Below, piece after piece: positions 1 to 6,957 of a stretch of DNA of 10,500 nucleotides. The notes beneath the pieces are model-generated. The model did no database searches. It saw nothing but the letters and a program-made list of their open reading frames with translations, and was not told where the DNA came from. This DNA is from Verrucomicrobiota bacterium (GTDB lineage Bacteria > Verrucomicrobiota > Verrucomicrobiia > Limisphaerales > AV2): the NCBI GenBank assembly GCA_003218935.1, contig QHPA01000133.1, positions 1 through 10,500 on the forward strand, read 5' to 3'. A program made the position numbers and the translations under genes. Every line of letters starts with the position of its first letter. Within the stretch, counting starts at the first letter, position 1.

Positions 1-78
1 AATTCGTCTGTACGTAAAACAGTCTCTTCCGAAATTGGAACGCACCAGGCCCAAAGCCGTAGTAGCCGACGTGAGGAG

Positions 79-127
79 GCTCCTGCGGAGCAGCGATAGA
101 AGGTAGCCCACGGCTTCAGCCGTGGGT
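79..127 (+). repeat. REP-like two-hairpin module, left copy
   Basis: Two hairpins in series. The first is GCTCC (79-83), loop TGC, GGAGC (87-91). A 12-base linker follows. The second is CCCACGGC (107-114), loop TTCA, GCCGTGGG (119-126), with T104-A105-G106 in front. The same arrangement occurs in reverse orientation at 234-278. Short, paired GC-rich palindromes between genes are typical of REP/REPIN elements, which are moved in trans by RAYT-type transposases. No such transposase is visible here, so the REP label rests on structure and on my recollection of similar repeats in Verrucomicrobiota. Confidence 0.6.
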
Positions 128-145
128 TGGGTTGTTTGAAGTTGG

Positions 146-166
146 AGCCGCGAGGCGGCGAAAGAC
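146..166 (+). repeat. Single REP-like hairpin, possible partial module
   Basis: GCCGC (147-151), loop GAG, GCGGC (155-159), followed by GAAAGAC. This resembles the first hairpin and purine-rich linker of the flanking modules, in the same orientation as the left copy, but the second hairpin is missing. It may be a decayed or partial copy. Confidence 0.4.
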
Positions 167-233
167 AATCACAATCCGCTTTGGCCGGAATTCTGTCGCC
201 CCTGACGGAGCTTTTGGTGATGGCGCCTGTTTC

Positions 234-278
234 CCCACGGCTCACGCCGTGGGCTATCTTCTTCCGCCACTCCGTGGC
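234..278 (-). repeat. REP-like two-hairpin module, right copy (inverted)
   Basis: Read on the - strand, this is GCCAC (278-274), loop GGA, GTGGC (270-266), a 9-base purine linker, then TAGCCCACGGC (256-246), loop GTGA, GCCGTGGG (241-234). The 11 bases TAGCCCACGGC are identical to 104-114 of the left copy. Hairpin sizes and spacing match closely. The two copies face each other as a large inverted repeat of about 200 bp, as in REP doublets. Confidence 0.6.
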
Positions 279-419
279 TTACGGGCCTGCGCGCCCACAT
301 TGTCCAGATCTGATTTGCCGCCCCACGGTTGCGGGCGAGCTGGCAAGCAAAGCACGAGGATGCCTTCCATCGTCCGGTTTGCCTTGCAGTCCGAAGGCGC
401 TTCACCATGATTTCGCGCC

Positions 420-1181
420 ATGGACTGGCTCACCAATCCGGAAATCTGGGTCAGCTTGCTGACGCTCACCGTACTCGAAATCATTCTGGGCATCGACAAC
501 ATCGTTTTCATTTCCATTCTCGCCGGAAAGTTGCCGCCGGAACAACAGGCCAAAGCGCGGCAAACCGGCCTGAGCCTGGCGCTCATCACGCGAGTTCTGC
601 TCCTGTGCGGCCTGGCCTGGATGGTGAAACTCACCTCGCCATTGTTTCACATCCCGGCGTTCGGGCTGTTGCCGGAGCCGCATTCGGTTTCCGGCCGGGA
701 TTTGATTCTGCTTTGCGGCGGGTTGTTTCTGCTCTGGAAAAGCACGCGGGAGATTCACGAAAAACTTGAGGGCGAGGACGGCGCCGTCACCAGCCGCCTG
801 GCGCCCAATTTTGCCAGCGTGGTCATTCAAATCCTGCTGCTCGACATCGTTTTCTCGCTCGACTCGGTCATCACGGCGGTCGGCATGGCGCGCCAGCTCG
901 GGGTAATGGTTGCCGCCGTCATCATCGCGTTGGTGTTCATGCTCATTTTCTCCGGACGCATCAGCGGTTTTATCCAAAAACATCCGACGCTGAAAATGCT
1001 CGCCTTGAGTTTCCTGCTGCTTATCGGCTGCGCGCTTGTGGCCGAAGGTTTTCACAAGGAAATCCCGAAAGGCTACATCTACTTCGCGATGGCCTTCTCC
1101 GTCGGCGTGGAGAGCTTGAACATCCGGCTGCGGGCAAAACAGCCTGCTCCCAAGGTGGCGTTGCATCAGCCGTATCGCTGA
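420..1181 (+). CDS. TerC family integral membrane protein
   Basis: A polytopic inner-membrane protein of 253 residues, near the usual length of short TerC-family proteins such as YgdQ/YoaE-type N-terminal domains. Known members of the family have been tied to tellurium resistance and, more recently, to manganese export or metal loading of secreted proteins. Visible hallmarks are the acidic first motif in helix 1 (Glu20, then GIDN at 24-27) and the repeated acidic motif in the second half (Asp142, SLDS at 146-149). Hydrophobic segments lie at about 10-35, 52-72, 94-107, 133-153, 160-180, 193-210 and 218-232. The ATG at 420 puts the first motif at the expected distance from the N-terminus. No clear Shine-Dalgarno precedes it, so the start is supported by family fit only. 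It stands alone, downstream of the hairpin-rich region, and converges on the dehydrogenase gene. The substrate cannot be told from sequence. Confidence 0.9.
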   Translation: MDWLTNPEIWVSLLTLTVLEIILGIDNIVFISILAGKLPPEQQAKARQTGLSLALITRVLLLCGLAWMVKLTSPLFHIPAFGLLPEPHSVSGRDLILLCGGLFLLWKSTREIHEKLEGEDGAVTSRLAPNFASVVIQILLLDIVFSLDSVITAVGMARQLGVMVAAVIIALVFMLIFSGRISGFIQKHPTLKMLALSFLLLIGCALVAEGFHKEIPKGYIYFAMAFSVGVESLNIRLRAKQPAPKVALHQPYR

Positions 1182-1237
1182 GCGTGGAGTGGTCGGTATC
1201 CCAATCGGGCCTCAAACGATCTGTCCGCGCTCTACCG

Positions 1238-1263
1238 ATTTTTGTCGCATATGCGACAAAAAT
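1238..1263. repeat. Perfect 26-bp palindrome between convergent genes
   Basis: The 13 bases at 1238-1250 (A, five T, then GTCGCAT) are followed by their exact reverse complement at 1251-1263. In RNA this gives an 11-bp stem with an ATAT loop from either strand. It lies 57 bases after the TerC stop and 33 bases after the dehydrogenase stop. The T-run precedes the GC part and the A-run follows it on both strands. That is the reverse of an intrinsic terminator, so a protein-binding dyad or a dispersed repeat is at least as likely. Confidence 0.85.
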
Positions 1264-1295
1264 TGGGCGAGCCGTTGGCAACGGTCTCGTTCCGT

Positions 1296-2936
1296 CTATT
1301 CTCCTTTGTCGAGGCTGTCTTTGATGCGCTTGATGTGGCCGCGTCCCATGCCTTTGACTTCGCAGCCCAGCTCCAGATAACGTCTTATCCGGTCGTCATC
1401 AAGGATGCAGAAGCAATCGATCATCGCAAAGGGCCGGCCAACGCTCTTGAAGACCTTGTCCGGATCGAGCTTCAGATACGCCTCATGACGCACAGCCAGA
1501 ACGATGGCGTCCGCCCCTTTCATCGCCGCCCACATGTCTTTCTCGAGGCGAAGGTCGTTCAAGCTTTCCTGCCGGTGGAAGAAGCGCGACAGGCTGTAGG
1601 CCGGATGAGGATAGGTGTCTTGCGCTTCGAATTCCCACCAGTGATCGAGGTAAGGATCGTGCACTTTGACCTCGGCGCCCATCTCGGTGAGTTTGCGGAC
1701 CATGACCTCGGAACCGCTGTAGCGCGTGTCACCGACGTCTTCGCGATACGCGGCGCCGAGCAGGAGAATGTCGGCGGCCGCCAGCGGTTTGCTCATGTTG
1801 CGGAGGGCGTCGCGGACCATTTGCGGCGCGTGTAGCGCGCGGGTGTCATTGATGTCGATGGCCAGCGGCGTGATTCGAAAGATATCGTCCTCCCATCCGA
1901 AAATGTGTTTGTAAGCCCACATGCCAAGGCCGCCGTCCTTGGGCAGACAATAGCCGCCGATGCCGGGACCTGGGAACAGCATATTCGAATGCGTGGGCCG
2001 GACTTTGATGGCGTCGATGACCTTCTTCAAGTCCACCCCGTTGCGTTCGGCAAACAACGACCATTCGTCCATAAAAGCCAGGATGGTGGCGCGGTAGCTG
2101 TTCTCGATGATCTTCGCGGTTTCGGACTCGATGGGGCGTTCCAGCACGGTGAGCGGGTATTTCTTCGTGTTCAACACTTCGTTGAGAAACCGGGCGACCC
2201 GCTTCCGGGCAGCCTTGTTGACACCGCTGCACACGCGCCAGAGGTCGCGAATGGAAGCGACGTAATTCTTGCCCGGCATCACCCGCTCGTAACTGTGCGC
2301 GAGCAGAGGCTCCGATTGTAGCCCGCGCCGTTCGAACATCTTTTTCATGATTGGATACGCCACCTGTTCCGTCGTCCCCGGAGCCACCGTGGTCTCGATC
2401 AGCACCAGCGCCTCGGGCGGGATGTTCTCGGCAATGGTGGCCAGCGAGGCTTCCAGCGCGGCCATCTCCGCCGCACCGGTCCGCACGTTGCCCAGAGATT
2501 CCTTCAGGTAATCGCATTGCACATCCACCACGACGACGTCGGCGAGTTTCAAGGCTTCTTCGGTGTAGGTGGCGACCAGGGTCTTTTTCTGTTTCACACA
2601 GCGCTCGATCAACTGGTGCACTTCCGGGTCCTCGGCCTTCACGGGCGAAACGCCGCGGTTCAACAAGGGAATTTTCCAAAAGCTGCGGGTGCTGGGCCGT
2701 TGCATGCCAATAACGAACTTGGACGGCTGGCCCTTGGCATCGGTGGCATCGGCGATCACCGCGGCCATCACGGCGCCGACAAAACCGACCCCCACGACGA
2801 CAACGATCTCCCGGCCCTCTTTTCGTTGCCGGTCCGCCAGTTTCTTCAGTTTGGCGAATTCTGTCTGGTATTGGCCGGGCGAGGGCAGGGCGAATTTCTC
2901 TCCGGTAGGGCTGATGGAAAACGGTTGGCTTTTCAT
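1296..2936 (-). CDS. Nucleotide-sugar dehydrogenase (UDP-glucose/GDP-mannose dehydrogenase family)
   Basis: Predicted to oxidise a nucleotide-activated sugar to the uronic acid in two NAD+-dependent steps, feeding polysaccharide or cell-surface glycan synthesis. Visible features are the Rossmann NAD motif GVGFVG (49-54), IETTVAPGTTE (180-190), YERVMPGKN (216-224), the central-domain segment ESETAKIIENSYRA (270-283) and the catalytic-cysteine motif GIGGYCLPKD (325-334, Cys330). The C-terminal substrate-binding domain begins near LLGAAYREDVGDTRYSGSE (392-410) and contains VHDPYLDHW (425-433). At 546 residues it is about 100 longer than typical Ugd or WecC proteins. It has roughly 45 extra residues at the N-terminus and extra sequence at about 432-465. 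The ATG at 2936 has a GAGGA site 6 bases upstream. No glycosyltransferase or other sugar gene adjoins it, so the sugar cannot be assigned. Confidence 0.88.
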   Translation of the reverse strand: MKSQPFSISPTGEKFALPSPGQYQTEFAKLKKLADRQRKEGREIVVVVGVGFVGAVMAAVIADATDAKGQPSKFVIGMQRPSTRSFWKIPLLNRGVSPVKAEDPEVHQLIERCVKQKKTLVATYTEEALKLADVVVVDVQCDYLKESLGNVRTGAAEMAALEASLATIAENIPPEALVLIETTVAPGTTEQVAYPIMKKMFERRGLQSEPLLAHSYERVMPGKNYVASIRDLWRVCSGVNKAARKRVARFLNEVLNTKKYPLTVLERPIESETAKIIENSYRATILAFMDEWSLFAERNGVDLKKVIDAIKVRPTHSNMLFPGPGIGGYCLPKDGGLGMWAYKHIFGWEDDIFRITPLAIDINDTRALHAPQMVRDALRNMSKPLAAADILLLGAAYREDVGDTRYSGSEVMVRKLTEMGAEVKVHDPYLDHWWEFEAQDTYPHPAYSLSRFFHRQESLNDLRLEKDMWAAMKGADAIVLAVRHEAYLKLDPDKVFKSVGRPFAMIDCFCILDDDRIRRYLELGCEVKGMGRGHIKRIKDSLDKGE

Positions 2937-3215
2937 AAATCGTCCTCGAAATAAGCTCCGGCAAGCGGATATGTCTGTCGAATATCCCAGAAAGCTCCGG
3001 ACCAGTCAAAGCGATAAACGTTTGCGCGTGCGATACAAAGCGTCGGTCAGAAGCGCGGACAGCGATTATCGCAAGAACGGGGAAGGGTGGGACGCCGGCT
3101 ACCAGAGCGTGCCGGTGAACTGGGGCATCAGCAGCGCGCGGAAAAGAGGTTTTTTCGAGTTGCTAAGTGGAATCACCGGAGCAAACTTGAGTCAGTCATC
3201 ACCGAAGGGAACGTT
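2937..3215. promoter_or_regulatory. Divergent intergenic region with dyad and direct repeats
   Basis: This 279-bp region separates two divergent genes and should carry both promoters, though I see no clear -35/-10 pairs. On the dehydrogenase side, AAGCTCCGG occurs twice in direct orientation (2953-2961 and 2992-3000). Between them is a GGATAT...ATATCC dyad (2967-2972 and 2982-2987, 9-base loop). This sits just upstream of the dehydrogenase ribosome site, so an operator or leader structure is possible. A small palindrome GCGATTATCGC lies at 3062-3072. The rest shows nothing I recognise. Confidence 0.4.
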
Positions 3216-4253
3216 ATGAATCAGGCCATCAAAACTATCCGGTCAGCTTCAACGCCAGTCCTGCTCGCGGTCATGGGCATGGTGTTGTTCACCGGGGCGG
3301 TTCAGGGAAGCGAACCGCCGTCGTCTGCCGCCGCGCAGGCTTTTGAGCCCGTCGGCTTCCTTATCCGCACGAACTATCACGGGTGGACGAATTCCATTCT
3401 GGTCAGCAATGGCCCCGTGGAGGCGGTGATTGTCCCGGCCATCGGGCGAGTTATGCAATTCCGTTTCGCCGGAGAAGAAGACGGGCCGTTGTGGGAGAAC
3501 CGTGAAATGGATGGCAAAGCGCCCAACCCCGAATCGCAGGAATGGGGCAATTTCGGCGGCGACAAAACCTGGCCTGCCCCGCAGTCCGATTGGCCGAAGA
3601 TGACTCCGCGCGCCTGGCCGCCTCCGACCGCGTTCGATTCGACGCCGGTCGAAGCGAAGGTGGACGGTTTCGTCGTGACGTTAACCTCTGCGGTTGACCC
3701 TCACTATGGCATTCGCACCCAGCGCGAAGTGAAACTGGACCTCAACCGGCCGGTAATGACCATCACCACCACTTACGAAAAAGTCGCCGGCCGGCCGCAA
3801 GTGGTCGGTGTCTGGGTGATCACGCAGGTGAAGGCCCCGATCCTCGCCTATGCCAGCCTGCCGGACTTCGAGCGATTCCGCGAAGGCTATTACCGGCAGT
3901 CGGACGAATTGCCGGCGGGTTTGAAAATCGAAAACGGACTGCTTTCATTGACGCGTGATCCCAAAGCGTCGCACAAGATCGGCACCGACGCCGGTGCGTT
4001 GTTTTGGGTGGGAAAAGAGGCGGTGCTGCGGATTGACTCGCCGCGCAAAGTGTTTGGAAAATATCCTGATGAAGGGTGCAGCGCTGAACTTTACACCAAC
4101 CCCGATCCGCTCCCTTACGTCGAACTCGAAATACTCGGCCCGCTGAGGAAAATGATCGTGGGCGACACAATCACGCGCGCGAGCACGTACACCTTGCTGC
4201 GCCGCACGGAGGTCGATCCCGACCTTGAAGTGCGCAAACTGCTGAGTCACTGA
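3216..4253 (+). CDS. Secreted DUF4380-like protein
   Basis: A 345-residue protein of unknown function that resembles the DUF4380 family, whose members look like galactose-mutarotase-type beta-sandwich proteins. The N-terminus has a typical signal peptide: Lys/Arg at 6 and 9, a hydrophobic core at about 14-28, and a likely cut near AVQG-S (28-32). Export to the periplasm or cell surface is therefore likely. The best landmarks are VIVPAIGRVMQFRF (71-84), PLWEN (91-95) and the tryptophan-rich GNFGGDKTWPAPQSDWPKM (111-129). This last segment is the basis of the family call. No catalytic activity is established. The frame is open upstream to 3087, but the ATG at 3216 has a GAAGGGA ribosome site (3204-3210, 5-base spacing) and places the signal peptide correctly. 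The NADH dehydrogenase gene follows after 37 bases on the same strand, so the two may be co-transcribed. Confidence 0.8.
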   Translation: MNQAIKTIRSASTPVLLAVMGMVLFTGAVQGSEPPSSAAAQAFEPVGFLIRTNYHGWTNSILVSNGPVEAVIVPAIGRVMQFRFAGEEDGPLWENREMDGKAPNPESQEWGNFGGDKTWPAPQSDWPKMTPRAWPPPTAFDSTPVEAKVDGFVVTLTSAVDPHYGIRTQREVKLDLNRPVMTITTTYEKVAGRPQVVGVWVITQVKAPILAYASLPDFERFREGYYRQSDELPAGLKIENGLLSLTRDPKASHKIGTDAGALFWVGKEAVLRIDSPRKVFGKYPDEGCSAELYTNPDPLPYVELEILGPLRKMIVGDTITRASTYTLLRRTEVDPDLEVRKLLSH

Positions 4254-4290
4254 TGGTTTCTTTCGCCGTGACGTTAAAGGTTAGCGCGGC

Positions 4291-5568
4291 ATGGAAACCA
4301 AACACATCGTGGTTCTGGGGGCGGGCTTCGGTGGATTGACCTTTTGCCAGGCCTTCAACCACCCACAGGCGCGCGTCACGCTGGTGGATCGGCAAAATCA
4401 TCACCTCTTCCAACCGCTGCTGTATCAGGTGGCCACCGCCGGACTCTCGGCGCCGGAAATCGCGCAGCCCGTCCGCTCCATCCTCTCCGACCGGCCCAGC
4501 GTCACGGTGCTGCTCGAGACCGTGGTGGATTTCAATCTCGCGGAGAAAAAAGTCTTCCTCGAAAAAAACACGCTGGCCTACGACTACCTCGTGCTGGCGC
4601 TCGGCGGCGTGACGAGCTATTTCGGGCACCCGGAATGGGAACAGTTCGCGCCCGGGCTGAAATCCCTCGACGACGCGCTGCGCATTCGCCGCCGCATCCT
4701 GCTGGCGTTTGAAAACGCGGAGAACGAATCGGATCCAACGACGCGCGACAGACTCATGACGATTGTGGTTGTGGGCGGCGGGCCAACCGGAGTGGAACTG
4801 GCCGGCGCCTTCGCGGAACTCGTGCGAAGGGTGTTGCGCAAGGATTTCCGGCGCATCGATCCTGCCCAGGCCCGCGTGGTATTGATCGAAGCCGGCCCGC
4901 GCGTGCTGGCTCATCTGTCGCCGGGGCTTTCCGCCAGCGCGCAGCGGCAACTCGAAAAACTCGGCGTCGAAGTCCGCGTCGGCGCCAAAGTCAAAACCAT
5001 CACCCAAGGGCGCGTTGAGCCGGAGAACGGCCGGATCATCGAAGCGGAGAATATCATTTGGTCTGCGGGTGTGTCAGCCAGCCCGCTCACACAGAAGCTG
5101 CGGACCGAACTCGACCACGCTGGCCGCGTGAAAGTGAAGCCGGACCTCAGCCTGCCTGGTCACCCCGAGATCTTCGCCATCGGCGACATGGCGCTCGTGC
5201 TCGACCAGGACGGCAAGCCCGTGCCCGGCGTTTCGCCCGCAGCGATGCAGATGGCCCGAAAAATCGCGCGCATCATCCGGGATGAGTTGGACCTTGGCGC
5301 TGGACACGCGGCTCGTCCGCCGTTCAAGTATTGGGACAAAGGGACGATGGCGACGATCGGACGCTCCGCCGCCGTGGCCAAAATTGGGAAACTGGAATTC
5401 AACGGGTTCCTGGCCTGGATTGCCTGGCTATTCGTCCACCTGATCTTCCTCATCGGCTTTCGCAACAAGCTGGCCGTGCTGCTGCAATGGACATACTCCT
5501 ACCTCGCCTACAAACGCGGCGCGCGGATCGTGACGGGGTTGTCCGAAGCAGCTCGATCAAAGAATTGA
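4291..5568 (+). CDS. ndh: Type II NADH dehydrogenase (NDH-2)
   Basis: A single-subunit, FAD-containing, non-proton-pumping NADH:quinone oxidoreductase attached to the inner face of the cytoplasmic membrane. The 425 residues match the normal family length. The sequence shows the FAD-binding GAGFGG (10-15) and the NADH-binding second Rossmann motif VVGGGPTGVELAG (160-172). It also has the FAD-contacting FAIGDMA (295-301) and the quinone-site region GVSPAAMQMARKIA (313-326). The C-terminus KGTMATIGRSAAVAKIG (350-366) plus an amphipathic or hydrophobic membrane segment at about 372-400 is characteristic of bacterial NDH-2 and separates it from soluble relatives. The ATG at 4291 is preceded by a modest AAAGG (4276-4280) at 10 bases. 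It is probably read with the upstream DUF4380-like gene. The stop lies one base from the stop of the convergent kinase-associated frame. Confidence 0.93.
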   Translation: METKHIVVLGAGFGGLTFCQAFNHPQARVTLVDRQNHHLFQPLLYQVATAGLSAPEIAQPVRSILSDRPSVTVLLETVVDFNLAEKKVFLEKNTLAYDYLVLALGGVTSYFGHPEWEQFAPGLKSLDDALRIRRRILLAFENAENESDPTTRDRLMTIVVVGGGPTGVELAGAFAELVRRVLRKDFRRIDPAQARVVLIEAGPRVLAHLSPGLSASAQRQLEKLGVEVRVGAKVKTITQGRVEPENGRIIEAENIIWSAGVSASPLTQKLRTELDHAGRVKVKPDLSLPGHPEIFAIGDMALVLDQDGKPVPGVSPAAMQMARKIARIIRDELDLGAGHAARPPFKYWDKGTMATIGRSAAVAKIGKLEFNGFLAWIAWLFVHLIFLIGFRNKLAVLLQWTYSYLAYKRGARIVTGLSEAARSKN

Positions 5569-5569
5569 T

Positions 5570-6139
5570 TCATGGAATACCTTCCCGCCGGCGAGAAGCG
5601 CCGGCCGCTGAGCCAAGCCAGGCAAAATGGTCCTGCTTGAGGTGCCACAATGTCAGTTTGTCATCTTCAAAGGCATCCGCCTCCCGGTCGCCAACAATAT
5701 GAAAATACCTGTGTCCTTGCTCATCGCTATAAGTTTGCTTCAAGCAGGTGAATTGGGCGCTATCCAGCAGTTGTCCCCAGGCAACAGGCATCGCAACCGC
5801 CCAGTGCCCGGTGGTCGGATTCAATCTCGCTTCCCACGTATTCAAGCGTTCGACGAAATCAAGAGAACGCTGGAGGTCGCGCAAATTTTGAATCAGGCAA
5901 TTATGACACTCGACATCCTCCCGGACAGATTCGGACACGGGATTCGCGATCAGGAGCATGAGCTCAGCGACTTTTTTGAGCCGCATGCTGCGCAGCACCG
6001 TGGCTTGGGCGATCGGACCCGCTAACCACTGGAGTCGCGGCGGAAGCTGTTCCATAATAAAGGTCGTTCCCGTGGCCAGGATGATCTGGTCCCGTTGTTC
6101 CACCGGCAATGTCTCCCAGTCGGCCAGCTTATTCGCCAC
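5570..6139 (-). CDS. Probable C-terminal part of frameshifted kinase-like gene
   Basis: I do not recognise this 189-residue product as an independent family. It is rich in Leu, Trp and charged residues, appears soluble and largely helical in its first half, and has no signal peptide. The only usable start is GTG at 6139, 8 bases after the kinase stop, with AAGGGA just 3 bases in front, which is too close for a good site. The frame is open upstream to 6205, overlapping the kinase frame by 58 bases. Its upstream codons read PGLANPDLLKGYVANK, which would continue naturally from the kinase sequence NPAIFLF. I therefore infer that it is the C-terminal domain of one protein of about 480 residues, separated by a one-base loss near 6170-6180. 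Two translationally coupled genes remain possible. The hairpin at 5587-5605 lies inside its 3' end. Confidence 0.6.
   Translation of the reverse strand: MANKLADWETLPVEQRDQIILATGTTFIMEQLPPRLQWLAGPIAQATVLRSMRLKKVAELMLLIANPVSESVREDVECHNCLIQNLRDLQRSLDFVERLNTWEARLNPTTGHWAVAMPVAWGQLLDSAQFTCLKQTYSDEQGHRYFHIVGDREADAFEDDKLTLWHLKQDHFAWLGSAAGASRRREGIP
5587..5605. other. Hairpin at the convergent ndh/kinase 3' ends
   Basis: GCCGGCG (5587-5593), loop AGAAG, CGCCGGC (5599-5605): a 7-bp GC-only stem starting 19 bases past the ndh stop. Neither strand has a T-run next to it, so it is not a classical intrinsic terminator. It could still stabilise the ndh transcript end or aid factor-dependent termination. 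It lies inside the last codons of the opposite frame. Confidence 0.35.
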
Positions 6140-6147
6140 ATATCCCT

Positions 6148-6957
6148 TCAGGAGATCCGGATTTGCGAGTCCCGGAAAAGAAATATGGCCGGGTTTTTCA
6201 GGATTTCATCCGCCGTTCCATCTTCAATCTCAAGTCGCGAGGCGTCTGTCGCCAGCTCAAAAAGGGCCACTCCGGCGGAAAAAATATCCGACGCTTCCGT
6301 TGGCGGCACGCCCGCCTGAACGTTCGATGCGTCGATTAACAATTCTGCATAATCGGGGGTTGCTGAATAAACATATTTGTCCGTTTGACCGTAATGCCGC
6401 GGTGTAAAGAAAGCTCCCAGGTCAACAAACTTGATTCCGCGCTCTCTGAGGCGAATGATATTATCCGGCTTGAAGTCGATCAGGATGATGCCGTGTCGAT
6501 GAAACCGTGTCATGATGGTCAAGGCTTCATAGACGGCCTCTTTGAATTCTTCGACCCACTCGGTCTCATAACCGCCGGAGGAAGCCTCCGCACACCACGA
6601 TTTCAGGTCCTGGCCCTCAAGGTATTCCATCGCAATAAAGGCGTACTTCTTGTCATAATTGATGTTCGCCCCGTAATAGGCGGGCACCAGCGGTCTCAAA
6701 TCCTCAGCGCCCAGAATGTCTTCGAAATTGGCCAGTTCGAGGCTGAAGCTCATATACGGGCCATAGCTGATCTCGTCGGGTTTCCCGCAGCTTAAATCAA
6801 ACATTTTGACGACAACGCGAGGTTGAGTCGTGTGGTAAATTCTCGTCTCGGTGTTGCTTTTCAGGACGTGAGTAAGCTGTACTTTGCCCAGCCCAACCAG
6901 ATCAATGGTGAGTCCTGAATATTTATCGGCCGATGATTCAGGTGCGTCAGCTTTCAC
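6148..6957 (-). CDS. Atypical serine/threonine protein kinase domain, frame broken at 3' end
   Basis: A Hanks-type protein-kinase fold, predicted cytoplasmic. Numbered from the GTG at 6957, it has an ATP-anchoring Lys51 in VVVKMF and the hinge EYLEGQDL (about 111-118). The catalytic loop is LIDFKPDNI (Asp161, Lys163, Asn166), with the metal-binding motif VDLGA (Asp179, DLG instead of DFG) and the F-helix SDIFSAGVALFEL (223-235). The catalytic residues look intact, but the glycine-rich loop is poor and HRD is replaced by LID. GTG 6957 is chosen because GAGG lies 5 bases upstream. The frame stays open to a TTG at 7011 with no ribosome site, which would add 18 residues. The stop at 6148-6150 follows an unusual tail (RDSQIRIS). 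The next frame downstream would restore a natural continuation, so the gene is probably frameshifted. Substrates and partners are unknown. Base composition seems less GC-rich than in the neighbouring genes. Confidence 0.72.
   Translation of the reverse strand: MKADAPESSADKYSGLTIDLVGLGKVQLTHVLKSNTETRIYHTTQPRVVVKMFDLSCGKPDEISYGPYMSFSLELANFEDILGAEDLRPLVPAYYGANINYDKKYAFIAMEYLEGQDLKSWCAEASSGGYETEWVEEFKEAVYEALTIMTRFHRHGIILIDFKPDNIIRLRERGIKFVDLGAFFTPRHYGQTDKYVYSATPDYAELLIDASNVQAGVPPTEASDIFSAGVALFELATDASRLEIEDGTADEILKNPAIFLFRDSQIRIS

Larger units (their letters stand above)
1..419. other. Gene-free leader region upstream of the TerC gene, rich in hairpins
   Basis: I see no convincing gene here. Open frames run through the region on both strands, but none has recognisable protein content or a good ribosome binding site, and several run into the TerC gene in the wrong frame. 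Two frames open from the left edge close at about 33 codons and could be the tail of an upstream gene, which cannot be decided. What stands out is five small GC-rich hairpins between 79 and 278, listed separately. The promoter of the TerC gene should lie in this region, but I cannot point to a clear -35/-10 pair. Confidence 0.6.

Noticed and set aside
1..102. Two frames open from the left edge, about 33 codons each, possibly the tail of an upstream gene
   Set aside because: Both frames are short, lack recognisable content and run into the hairpin module; there is no basis to choose either.
127..634. Several overlapping open frames upstream of and into the TerC gene on both strands
   Set aside because: They cross repeat hairpins and overlap the clear TerC frame, with no domain content or ribosome site; they are by-products of high GC.
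402..1166. Long open frame on the - strand opposite the TerC gene
   Set aside because: It mirrors the TerC frame, is rich in Gln, Asp, Arg and His in a way typical of antisense readings, and has no family features.
1238..1263. Bidirectional intrinsic terminator
   Set aside because: The T-run precedes and the A-run follows the GC stem on both strands, the opposite of what an intrinsic terminator needs.
1846..3009. 388-codon open frame overlapping the nucleotide-sugar dehydrogenase
   Set aside because: It is an out-of-frame reading of the same strand, Arg/Gly-rich with no motifs, while the other frame holds all family motifs.
6180..6208. Programmed -1 frameshift joining the two kinase-region frames
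   Set aside because: The A- and T-rich runs do not form a proper X-XXY-YYZ slippery heptamer in the kinase frame, and no clear downstream stimulator is seen.
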